A stretch of 57,628 nt of DNA from Stagonosporopsis chrysanthemi (Eukaryota > Ascomycota > Dothideomycetes > Pleosporales > Didymellaceae), in the NCBI GenBank assembly GCA_022560025.1, contig JAFISE010000189.1, positions 1-57,628 of the forward strand, given 5' to 3'. A program made the position numbers and the translations under genes. The notes under the pieces were generated by a model. The model saw only the letters and a list, made by a program, of their open reading frames with translations. It had not been told where the DNA came from and did no database searches. Of this stretch, positions 21,389 through 31,185 are shown piece by piece (the first letter of the stretch is position 1; every line of letters starts with the position of its first letter).

Positions 21389-23047
21389 ATGCCACTTTCA
21401 GCTTCGCCCCGTCTCCCCGCCACCGATAAGCCTGGGGACATACCACAAGAGGACTACAAGGTCGCCTTTGGCTCTGAACTCCCTGCTCGCACCTCCAACT
21501 TGCCTCCCACATCCACTCAGCCTTCCAAAGTAGACATGTCTATGGTGGCTGCCAACCAAGCCAACCTATCCTCCGATCACAGATATGAACAGCATGGATA
21601 CATGCCTGCCGGCCCAGAAACCATGCAATGGTCGCCGCAAGGCTACTCTACTCCTCGAAATCTGCCTCAAGAGGACTCCGCTCTCGGCGGGCCAAGGTAT
21701 TTCGCAGCGGACTCTCCCTACACCGAGTATCATCAGCAAGCCCGGAACGGCCCTTCCTTCACGACCGGTCTCCCCCTCAGATACACAGGCGACTATACCT
21801 CCCCCCATCCTCGCGGCTTCGACAGCAATGACCTTATTCCCTTCCCAAGGGACATGACCGCGTCGTACCCTCCATCGGCGTTCTTCCGTTCTCCACCAGA
21901 TGTGTCCTGCGCGCATTCGCTCTCCGATGCGTCCACAACAGAACTCATGCGGATGAACGATGACTGCGACATGCACTATATCAGCAGCGCTGAGCACAAA
22001 GACCCGCTCGAGTACGCCAGTCTCAGTCCCTACTCGAACATGTCTCGCGCGTCTACTCCCTACTCCACTGGCTACGAAGACGATGGGCCCATCGACAAGG
22101 AGCAGCCTTACGCTCAGCTCATCTACCGTGCTTTGCTTGATGCGCCACAGCATACTATGGTGCTACGCGACATCTACGAGTGGTTCAGGATGCACACTGA
22201 CAAAGCCGCTCACAGCGAAACCAAGGGCTGGCAGAACAGCATCAGGCACAATCTCAGCATGAACGGCGTAAGTAACCCTCCAAGTCCCGCTGGCTTCTCC
22301 CTTCCTTCTCACGACCACGAGCAACACACTGACCCACTCCAGGCCTTTGAGAAAGTCGACTCTCCCGCCGACGCATCAACCAAAGGCTTCAGATGGCGCC
22401 TGACCGAAGCCGCTCTCCACGAAGGCGTCAAGTCCACGACGCGCTACCGTTCCAAAGCCCCGAACAAACGCGCTCCCCACCGCCCTTCACCCCTCCCGCA
22501 GCGTCAAGCCTCAGGCGCAAAAGGCGGCCACGCCGCCCGCCGCGCCGCCGCCCACCGCCGCTCCCAGCGCATCCGCGACAGCTCCTACGGCACTCCCCGC
22601 AGCGAGCCCTACCCGACGTCCCCCTACCCAACGTCCCACTACCCAAGCACCTGGGACGACACCCCCCTCGCCTACGCCCCCTCCACCTCCTCTTCCACCT
22701 CCGCCTGCCCCTCCCGCGTCAACAGCCCCTACAGCCCCTACAGCCCCGCGCCCTTCTCGCCCTACCACGACGCCCCCAAAGACGCCGTCCCCTTCACGCC
22801 CATGACGGGCCTCGCGTCGCACCTCATGTCCCCGCCGCGCAGCTACACCAATACCCCTGTCGCCGGTCTGTTGGCCGAGCCCGCTGCTGCTGCTGCTGCA
22901 TTCATGGCGCCTGATGCGGGATTTGCGCTTGAGCACGGCGAGGAGCCGCTGTTTTCGGGGTCGCCGACGCCGCCTGTTGATGAGCCGGTTACGCCTGGCA
23001 CGGCGGGGGCGGGAGGATGGGGGCGGTTCGAGGGGTGGGTTGTGTGA
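21389..23047 (+). CDS. Forkhead (winged-helix) transcription factor
   Basis: Nuclear DNA-binding regulator. Exons 21389-22267 and 22343-23047 encode 527 aa. The 75-nt intron is a multiple of three without stops, so retention would insert 25 residues inside the DNA-binding domain. The forkhead domain starts near residue 240: QPYAQLIYRALLDAP, then VLRDIYEWFRMHT, KGWQNSIRHNLSMN (recognition helix H3), the splice point, AFEKVDS and GFRWRL. The N-terminal 240 residues are Ser/Pro/Tyr-rich and disordered. The C-terminal part has basic Arg/Lys patches, a PYPTSPYPTSHYP repeat and a poly-Ala run of seven residues. The layout recalls fungal Sep1/Fkh-type factors, but I cannot assign an orthologue. Confidence 0.88.
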   Translation: MPLSASPRLPATDKPGDIPQEDYKVAFGSELPARTSNLPPTSTQPSKVDMSMVAANQANLSSDHRYEQHGYMPAGPETMQWSPQGYSTPRNLPQEDSALGGPRYFAADSPYTEYHQQARNGPSFTTGLPLRYTGDYTSPHPRGFDSNDLIPFPRDMTASYPPSAFFRSPPDVSCAHSLSDASTTELMRMNDDCDMHYISSAEHKDPLEYASLSPYSNMSRASTPYSTGYEDDGPIDKEQPYAQLIYRALLDAPQHTMVLRDIYEWFRMHTDKAAHSETKGWQNSIRHNLSMNGVSNPPSPAGFSLPSHDHEQHTDPLQAFEKVDSPADASTKGFRWRLTEAALHEGVKSTTRYRSKAPNKRAPHRPSPLPQRQASGAKGGHAARRAAAHRRSQRIRDSSYGTPRSEPYPTSPYPTSHYPSTWDDTPLAYAPSTSSSTSACPSRVNSPYSPYSPAPFSPYHDAPKDAVPFTPMTGLASHLMSPPRSYTNTPVAGLLAEPAAAAAAFMAPDAGFALEHGEEPLFSGSPTPPVDEPVTPGTAGAGGWGRFEGWVV

Positions 23048-24272
23048 GGTGGTGGTGGTGGTGGTGGTGGTGATGGTGCATGTTTCGTTGGGGGATGGGA
23101 AGGGAGTGGTGTGTTGTGTTTTTCCTTTCGCCGTTTTACTTTCTTCTTCTTCTTCGTCTTCTTCTTCTTGGTGTTGTTGCATTACTACTGCCGTCGAAAA
23201 CGACACGACACGACACGACACGACACGGCACAACGGGTTGGTCTGTTCCGAACATTTCTCCCGCGGTATATTCACGATTGTGGTTTCTTGAGGTTTTTCT
23301 TTGGGGGAGTGCTGGCGTTCACCGCATCGCACGTTATCGCATTGCCACTATGCATGCAATCCCTTCCTCCTTCCTTCTCTCTCCCCCTCTGCCTCTTCTC
23401 CTCCTCTCTTTCTGCAAATGGAAAAAAAAAAAGAAAGACCGTTGTGGCCCGCGCCTAGCTTGTAGCTGTAGATTAACGAATGAGAATGAGAATGAGAATG
23501 AGAGTAATTATCGCGATGTCTGCAGGCGTGCACTCCCTCTGTTCCTCGCCGTGCTCGTAATCCCCTGTTGACTGACTTTGTACAACCCCGTGCCTCAATT
23601 CATGAGACGAGGCGCTAGGGAGAAAAACGGGTTTAGAGTATTTTGCCTGTTTGGCGTAGGTTCGCGCGATTAAGAGCATCCAGGTGTGATGTTTCCTGCT
23701 CTTGCATTGACCCTGACTGAGAGTAGGAAGGATCGTGCCTTTGCACTAACGGTCCACGACTCGGTTGTCCCAAAGCCCGTGTTATAACCACCATCGGGCT
23801 GTTGTTCTTGTAGTGCTCGACGAGTGAAAGTCGCTCGCTTGGTACTGTATCCGCGGTATTCTGTGTCAAAGATTGAAGTCTGCCTTAATGTGAATTACTA
23901 TTCGTAGAAAATGGTCGGCATTTTGCACCTCGATCGAGATACTTGCTCGGAGTCGGAATCCTCAACGAGTAGTATGGTCGGTGGATGCGGAGAGATTTCT
24001 GGTAGAAGAGAACCGAAATTGGATGAAGGGGTCTGGAAGTGGATTCAACTATACACAAATGGATTTATGTATAACAAAAGGTTTTAGTGTACTAACACTA
24101 CCTGATACATGCTGCCTGGCGTCTCGTGGCCGTTGTCCGTCGCCGACTCGGAGCAATGTGGTTGTTCCCCGCGTCGGTCTGCGTGGATGACTCTGTATGG
24201 CGCTTAGACGATCAGCGAGGCCGAGTGAAGAACACTGAAGGTTGTGTTTCAATTGTATAACAATACCACACT
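23048..24272. other. Intergenic with short tandem repeats
   Basis: The forkhead 3' flank holds (GGT)n at about 23050-23070, TTC-rich tracts at about 23143-23170, (ACACG)n at about 23201-23226 and (AATGAG)n at about 23479-23503. No gene is supported, although this region may include unrecognisable upstream parts of the oxidoreductase fragment. Confidence 0.6.
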
Positions 24273-24525
24273 GTCAGCGAAGCCAACGACTTGATTAAAG
24301 AGGGTAAAGCAGACCTACTGTGTCTTGGTCGTCCATTCATCCACAACCCGGTAAATTTATGTTCACACTTTGTACAACTTAGAGACTGACCACGACACAT
24401 AGGATTTGATCAGCCGTATCAAGAACAAGATAACCTTTGCAGGCAATGACAGAGGCCCTCAAACTTTCTATGGACCGTATGTAGATCCAAACGAAAACTA
24501 CAACGACTGGCGGACTGCCTTCTAA
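24273..24525 (+). pseudogene. C-terminal fragment of an NADH:flavin oxidoreductase (Old Yellow Enzyme family)
   Basis: Two exon-like pieces, 24273-24350 and 24403-24525, are separated by a canonical 52-nt intron (GTAAAT...CATAG) and encode 66 residues ending at TAA. The first reads SEANDLIKEGKADLLCLGRPFIHNP and the second starts DLISRIKNK and ends with TFYGP...DWRTAF. This is the C-terminal FMN-binding region of OYE-family enzymes, where GKADLLxxGRPFIxNPDL is diagnostic. Immediately upstream the frame meets a stop, and no barrel sequence is recognisable, so roughly 80 percent of the enzyme is missing. It looks like a relic left by deletion or rearrangement. The perfect frame and splice sites suggest the loss is recent, or that the tail was moved. 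Confidence 0.7.
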
Positions 24526-24702
24526 TCTAGTTATCAGACATATGTTCCATCTATACTAGAACACTAGGTGGACCTAAGTAAATCTATACTTGGTTATTCG
24601 CAATCACGTAGTCGACCTACATAATCTGCTGTATCGAGAACGTGCCAGCACCATGTGACGAAAGCTACCTGTAAACCGATTGTGGCAAAGCTGACGAAAA
24701 GA

Positions 24703-25899
24703 CTATTCTATCGCTTGTAGATGTGTATATGCGTGCGTACTGACCCCATCAACATCAGAAAGAGCATCCACGCTTTCGTGATCCTCAGAGTCGTCAGCAG
24801 AAAGACCAAGATAGCGCCGTACAAAGTGTCTGATGTCTGCCTTTCGTCTACTATGCTTTGCGGTAATCCATCGACCCATGTGCTCGTGTGCAGAGGCGAC
24901 GACATCGTCACAAAGCTCTTCGATATCCTTGCTATAGCTTGGCAGCAAGACCTTCCTATCCATAAGCCCGAGTAATCCATAGACCTTATCTAGAGGATTC
25001 GAACATTCTTGATGCTCGAAGGTTTTTAAAATCTTGATGAGAGAAAGTGATGCGGACGTGTCAATTTGACCAGGCCTTTTTGGCCGGCCAGGGTATGCGC
25101 CACTTGACCATTGAATTATTTGCTCCGCTCGGCCCCAGTCGATCCATGGTGGGAACATTGTTGCAGGTGTCTCTTCTTTGGGATGAAGAGTCGATAGCTC
25201 TCGCGCAATTTGAACGGACCTTTCGTACTGGTCCCATAAATCGAGGATACCATGCCAGCTAAACATGAAGGTACCACACATAAGGTCAGTTCGCTTTGCG
25301 AGCACTACCTCCTGTACGATCCAGATCCTCGTCCAGTAAGGCAAGTTCATGAGGCGTTCTAGCGCGCTGATCGCGTATGCTTCTTGTCTTACCGTGATCG
25401 GGTGCGAGAAATAAGCTTCAAGGCAAGACAAATTTTGCTTTAACACGGGGTCTGGTTCACCCAGCCAGCAAATGACATCATCGGCTTTGCCATAGATCAG
25501 ATTCATTATATTGACCTGGCGGTTCTTCTCGTCCAGACTTTCGGCATCGTTCGCAGCTTGATTTATGCAAATCGCGTCGATCCAAAAGTGGCGACTGTAG
25601 AGCTGTGGCGTTTTGCGGACTTGATCAAGGAATTGCCAGAGGTTCCTTCTGACCCAGAAAGTCTGATTGTTCACCAGGATATTGACGATGTCGCGTTTCG
25701 ATCGAGCAGGTCCCCATTGGTACGATAGCGCTGTGTATTGTGTGCTGGGGCCAATCGTTGCTTCGCTGAGTGTGCCACATATTGGTCGATCGCTTGGTGT
25801 AGGAACAACACGAAGCACTCGGATCTGCTCACGACCGAGTGGCTGGTATAGTGGCTTTGAGCGCCGGTTCCGTTCGATATCTAGCTGTTTATGGGCCAT
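24703..25899 (-). CDS. HET-domain protein (heterokaryon-incompatibility type)
   Basis: Intronless, 398 aa from the first ATG (25899). The frame is open a further 14 codons upstream with TTG only. The HET domain begins near residue 56 with its three blocks: YTALSYQWG; FWIDAICINQ with the following DEKNRQVNIMNLIYGKADDV; and LPYWTRIWIVQEV. Then come the common SLIKILKTFEHQECSNPLDKVYGLLGL segment and a variable tail. HET proteins trigger regulated cell death after non-self recognition in fungi, often through TIR-like nucleotide chemistry. Which partner or allele it senses cannot be read here. It sits among relics and lineage-specific genes, as is usual for this expanded family. Confidence 0.88.
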   Translation of the reverse strand: MAHKQLDIERNRRSKPLYQPLGREQIRVLRVVPTPSDRPICGTLSEATIGPSTQYTALSYQWGPARSKRDIVNILVNNQTFWVRRNLWQFLDQVRKTPQLYSRHFWIDAICINQAANDAESLDEKNRQVNIMNLIYGKADDVICWLGEPDPVLKQNLSCLEAYFSHPITVRQEAYAISALERLMNLPYWTRIWIVQEVVLAKRTDLMCGTFMFSWHGILDLWDQYERSVQIARELSTLHPKEETPATMFPPWIDWGRAEQIIQWSSGAYPGRPKRPGQIDTSASLSLIKILKTFEHQECSNPLDKVYGLLGLMDRKVLLPSYSKDIEELCDDVVASAHEHMGRWITAKHSRRKADIRHFVRRYLGLSADDSEDHESVDALSDVDGVSTHAYTHLQAIE

Positions 25900-26764
25900 G
25901 AGGATCTTGACGTGCTTCCGAAAGGCGCATTGGTATCTCAAGATGTGGTGGATAGGTTTGCGGCGATGATAAGTGCGATGTTCTGTTCTTTTTTACCAAT
26001 GCGCTCAGCCTGGTGCAGTCGCGGGCTAAGCCCCGCTGCTTACCAGCTAGCAGCTGCCTGAAGGCAGTCAAAATCTTCCGCTACCGCCTCATCAAGAATG
26101 TATTCGAGAAGTACACAATGCTCTTGTGACGTGAGCACCGAGATAAAGTTCTATGCTGACAGATGAAGAATCTAGCTGAGCGCACTCTAGCTACCCCGCA
26201 TCTTACCTTTAGCATGTCTTGGGTCGCACAATAGCATCATGGCGCGAATGTCTTGAGATGTAAGCTGCACAGGTCGGTGTGTTCCTTGTTGCACTCAAGT
26301 GAACTACTAGCGTCAGAAAGGTCCAGGGAGTTGCAGCCATCTAGCCACCAAGCGCAACGTTAGTGTCTACATTACCACACATCGCATCTGTTCCTTCACG
26401 TCGTTTTGCATTATTGATCCTGGAGCTTTGACATGTCGCTCACATGATTGAGGGCTACGCTCGGGGTCGGTAGCTGGGAACTCCGAGCGCCGAACACTGC
26501 ATGACATTTCGAAGTCATTAGTCGTGTATAAGCGCTTGCAAATACAGCTGTAAGTGGTCAGACCTGCATCGAGATGCAACACAGCGGTTCCTGCAAGTGC
26601 GCAACCGCTCGCTGGCTGTCTTGCACGTGTGTGCTGCCTGCAGCGTCTCGGCGCTGACGGCAGCGATCATGCCGTGTAATATGAGCAGGTGTCATTCGTA
26701 TAAAGACGGTGCTGCGAGAATCACCTGGAATGAGTATCACTTGACTGTCCGACCCTCATCCATA
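25900..26764. other. Intergenic between divergent HET and P450 genes
   Basis: No supported gene; open frames are short and featureless. Confidence 0.55.
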
Positions 26765-28533
26765 ATGCATATGTTTTCGCTGTTAGTTAATGCTGCCTTG
26801 TTGACTGTGGCTTCCAGACTGGTCATAGTATGCTTCCCTCGCTTGAAATGACGTTTCCCACCTCGATCAAACCACTGCATCATGTCTGGTACGTATCTGG
26901 ACTGATTCTGATAGACTCTCTTTCGTCGAGCGCGAAGTCCCCTTTCTATCGTGCCAGGTCCCTGGTACTCGAAATGGACCTCTGCTGTGTCCACTTACCA
27001 CTGGCTGCGTGGAGAATTACCTATGTACACGCAAAGACTACATGAGCAATATGGTGTGTATTCTGCATTCGAGCATCCGTTTCGTTGGTACTGAACTCAC
27101 AATCCTCGCAGGCAACGTCGTCCGAGTCAGTCCTCACGCTGTTGATTTCACATCCGTCCCTGCTGCCAGACAAATCCACTCGTTTAGCCGCCCATTTCTC
27201 AAAAGTCAATTCTACGATAACTTTCGGAACGTAAACGGGTCCTCCGACATCTTCAGCACGCGAGATTCAGTCACCCACGCGAAGAATCGCAAACTTCTTT
27301 CTGGACCAATCTCGGAAAGTGGTCTGAAGAGTGTGGAGCACGTTGTACATGAGCGAGCCAATCTAGCCCTGGAGAAGATTACGCAACAAATGAATTCGGC
27401 TGGAAGAGTAGATGTGCTGAAATGGTGGATGTTCTACACTACCGATGTAATCGGAGAGTTGACCTTCGGTGACAGTTTTCGGATGCTTGAGCAAGGCAAG
27501 GCGAGTCCCGGACCATTCGACTTGAACGAATAGAATCATACTGACGAGGTACTTCAGACAAATACTTACGCGCAAGATCTCCACGACCTAGCTGCTTTCG
27601 ACGGAGTCCGGATCGCGTTCCCAAAGCTCGTACAGCTCGCTTCACGCATCCCCCTCCCACAGTTTACTGCTGCATATGCTTCGTTGCAACGCTTAGGCAC
27701 CTACGCAGAGACCTCAATTGCTCGCTACGAGAAGATCGTGATGGCTGAGCCTGATGTAGCGAAGCCCAGTCTCTTCACGAAGCTGTTCAACGCAAAAGAG
27801 GAAACCATGTCGCGCGCTGAGATTGTGGCAAATGCGCAGACGTACATCATTGCTGGAAGTGATACAACGGCGCATAGCTTAACGTATCTGACATGGGCAG
27901 TGTGCAGGGATGAAGCTATCAAGGCGAAGCTTGTTGATGAGCTGCGCCCTTTGCCTAGAGAGTACTCAGACGCGGATCTGAAGACGTTGCGGTACCTCGA
28001 GTATGTTATTCTCGAGACGCTGAGATGCTATGCTGCTGCTCCCGCACTATTGCCAAGAGACGTCCCGTCCGGCGGGCGTGAGATTGATGGGTACTTTATG
28101 CCCGAGAGCACAACAGTGCAGACGCAGGCATACTGCATGCACCGGAATGCCCAAATTTTTCCTGATCCCTACCGGCATGTTTGTTCTACATGGTAGAAAA
28201 GCGTGCTTCGAGCTAACGCGATGTGCAGGTTCTATCCTGAGCGATGGGAGGCTCCAACGAAGGAGATGCAGGACGCATGGATGCCGTTTGGCGGCGGTGC
28301 CCGAGGTATGTCAATCGGCACGGTGTTTTTCCACTCATTTCTGATCGTGAGTAGTCTGCATTGGTCTTCACTTAGCAAAGATGGAGCTTCGTGTGGCAGC
28401 TGCGAAGTTCTTCCGCGCATTCCCCAGTGCAAAGGTCTCGCAGCGGGATGGATTTGACGATTCTGAGATGGAACAGGCAATTTACTTTCTCATGTATCCA
28501 AAGGGCAAGCGTTGTTTGATTCAGAGTTCATGA
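26765..28533 (+). CDS. Cytochrome P450 monooxygenase with two GC-AG introns
   Basis: ER-anchored haem monooxygenase. Exons 26765-26827, 26915-27053, 27112-27500, 27558-28174, 28229-28305 and 28355-28533 give 487 aa, a normal length. An N-terminal anchor (MHMFSLLVNAALLTVASRLVI) is followed by the Pro hinge (VPGPWYSKW), HWLRGELPMY, HEQYGNVVRVSP, the I-helix AGSDTT (about 296-301), ETLR (E350/R353), FYPERW and the haem loop FGGGARVCIG (Cys about 430). Introns 3 (27501-27557) and 4 (28175-28228) must start with GC (GCGAGT, GCATGT) to keep the frame and family text. With GT-only introns the gene looks broken. The family resembles fungal secondary-metabolism P450s; the substrate is unknown. No biosynthetic backbone gene lies nearby. 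Confidence 0.82.
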
Positions 28534-28967
28534 GATGGTGTTTTCAATGCCGTTGTTTGTGAAACGGAATTATGGTTTAGTTGTGATCAGGTCAAAATGC
28601 CCTTGTGGCAGCTAAAATCGGAGGCTAGTCCTGATGATGAGTTGTTGAAACCCAGAATTACCTCCGCCGTCCAGCAAGTCTATCGTTACAGCAAATGGCA
28701 AGACTGGTCAACTGTGGAGACGAGAGCCGTGACCTTAGTGTAGCGCGTGACTTGAACTCAGCTCCCTGTGGAAAAGGGCCTTGAGACTTGCGATTGAAAA
28801 GCTACCTGGAACGAAGGTCAAGAATACTGATGCACAAGGTGTTGAGGTGACGAGTGGTTTTTGAGCGTCTGACTCTGCTGCGTCACCACGACCCCGCATC
28901 GTTCTCTTCTTTGCGAACCATGCGCGGCGACTACCTTCATTAATCGTCTTGACCTAAGTGCTACACA
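28534..28967. other. Intergenic
   Basis: P450 3' flank and upstream region of the deaminase pseudogene; nothing recognised. Confidence 0.5.
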
Positions 28968-31181
28968 ATGGCCGGTAACAACCGATTCCAACCAGATGCA
29001 TCATCATAACCGGCCGTCCCGGTGGTTGTTGAAGCCCGCTATTGGAATTCCTCCAACGTCTACATCAGATGCCCTTTCTGCCACGAGATACACTCCCATG
29101 GCGTCGCGCTGCCTGGTTGCCGCAAATCTCACTGTTTTCCTGGCGGTTCTTATGAGCTCGTGTTTCCAATCGATAACAAATCCCATCTGGGCGGATACGC
29201 GATCGATAAAAAGAAGGCCTTTTTCGTGAATGTGACGACGCGAAAACTAGATTTTGGCGATTACTTTGGCAGAATGGACGCCCCGTCCCTAGAGAATGCG
29301 GGTCCATAGCCTCCCGATTTTTGGTTGAATTCAAAGGAGACAGTTTCGATGAAACTACCAGGTGACGAGGGTGTGAACAAGGAAGGGGACAAGAAGGAGT
29401 ACAGCACCATTGACATAAAAACCACACCAGCGGCAATAACAGATTGTATCTTTGGCGAAACAACGCGCGTACGTCGGTATCTTCAAACCACAAGCGAGCG
29501 AGAGCTCTTCTTGCACGGTACCGACCAATACCGGAACACCACACTGATTATGGCGGCAGCAGAGGTATATAGTGACATGATAATGCTACTCTTGGAGTAT
29601 GGTGCAGACCCACATGTCCTGAACTGTTATGGGCGTACTGCCTTGATGGAAGCGGCGCTCTGGGGCAGGGTTGCGAATGTTCGACAACTTCTCAAAGCAG
29701 GCGCCAAGACGACTTCTCACGACCATGACGGGCTCTCAGCGCTCGATCTTGCATGCGACTTACGTCACAACCGGAAGGAGAGACTTCAACGCAGTAAACA
29801 AGCATCTGAACAAGATGCCTACCAGCGCGGTATTGACCGAGAGGCCATAATCCGTTTGCTCGAAACGCCCGAGGGAGCCATTATCTCCTACACAGACCCC
29901 ACCGGTGTCAGTAAGGTCAATGACTACAGCTTCACGAAATCATTTGAAAACGTGACAATCACCCTCAAAGGCCCTCTTGAGTGCTATCCAGTCGCACAGA
30001 TTACCAAGACAGCAGCTGTCCTGGACCGCGGGAAGCCCTTCCCGCAAGTATCCGCGACAAGTGGCTGGGGTGCAGCGGCTCTTCCTAGAAATGAGTCTAG
30101 TACCCTCACATGGGATGACCAAGTTTTTGCCATCGCAAGGATGTCAGGTCATCAGCTTGAGCCCCATCGGTATGATCAGGGAAACCCAGGACGATTTTAT
30201 GCTTCGCACGCGGAGAAGTTGATAGCCTACCTAGTGAACAAGCATGTATTCACGGATGAAGACCGCACATATAGTGAGGACTTCGATGAGCTCTTGGTTG
30301 GGATAGACAAGCAACTAGCCAACCTTGGAGACATTGACACATCTTGCGGGATGCTATGTGACCTGGAAAAAGAAAGACTCGACCTTGAGCGGAGTTTTTT
30401 CAGCATGGATGATCTGCTAAATCCTGATTACGACGCCAATGAAGTCAAAAGCCTGCAGGAAAACTTGGGCGATCTCTAGCAAAGGATTGAATTATTGGAA
30501 TCTGGGCCTCGGGTGCAAGATTTCAGAGCTATTCAAGAACAGGCACGCACACTGCAAAGAAAACGGGATCACGAATCAAGGATCATAGCGCTGGCAGAAT
30601 GTATGCGTTCACAGTCGTTGAAACGAGCGACTATATTGATCAGCAATAAGGTATGTACCGACTGTGAGGGTTTTGTGAAGGCTGTGAACCGAAGTTTTGG
30701 TCTCCAGATCGAACTCGTATTCTGTGGAGAGGGGTCGCGGAAGTCTTTCGGCTTTCATTTCTTTCAAAGGACTAACCTGCACGGTGGTTTTGAGGAATAC
30801 ACTCTATATTTTCGGTCACAGGGACGCGAGTCAAGCCCGCTGCATCTCACTCATAGAAGCGAGCTATCCTCGCGAAGTACGTACAAAGACGTTCAAATAT
30901 TCTTCATAGGGTGTGATAGTCCGGAACTCACCAAAAACATTCACCCAGTGGAACGTGGCAGCCAAGTATTCACAGCAGAATCTATGTCGAACCCTTCGCG
31001 CTCCATCAAGATTGACCTTGATGAAAGCTTACCCCATTATACTAATGCCTCAACGCCGCACGGACCGCAGTGGGGCACCTTCACCATCTCCTCACTCCTC
31101 GAAGCCTCCAATACTTTCCAAAACAACACTCTCGATCGTCTCTGGCTCGCACCCCCGAATATTCGAGAGGGCGGCGCGTGA
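28968..31181 (+). pseudogene. Ankyrin-repeat/DYW-type cytidine deaminase, three in-frame stops
   Basis: One uninterrupted 738-codon frame, apart from three stops: TAA 29007-29009, TAG 29307-29309 and TAG 30477-30479; the natural stop is TGA 31179-31181. All three could be CAA or CAG with C changed to T, at CpA sites. Order: an N-terminal Cys/His module (ARYWNSSNVYIRCPFCHEIH, then HCFPGGSYELVFPI); ankyrin repeats (NTTLIMAAAEVYSDMIMLLL, GRTALMEAALWGRV); a deaminase fold with HAE (YASHAEKLIAYLV) and CxxC (KVCTDCEGFV). The catalytic Glu and the His/Cys/Cys zinc ligands are therefore kept. The family is known from fungal genomes as ankyrin proteins with a DYW-like nucleic-acid deaminase domain; substrate unknown. 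No frameshift is present, so inactivation looks recent, or the stops are bypassed. Confidence 0.78.
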
Positions 31182-31185
31182 ATTC

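Noticed and set aside
27501..28354. P450 called as a pseudogene with a premature stop and lost haem cysteine
   Set aside because: The six-exon model with two GC-AG introns restores every motif and the full length, so decay is not required.
24273..28533. Secondary-metabolite cluster (P450 plus flavin oxidoreductase)
   Set aside because: The oxidoreductase is a fragment and no polyketide, peptide or terpene synthase gene lies within the window.
30447..30479. Micro-intron removing the third deaminase stop
   Set aside because: The only GT-AG pair in place (from the GTC near 30444 to the TAG) would give about 36 nt, below usual fungal intron size.
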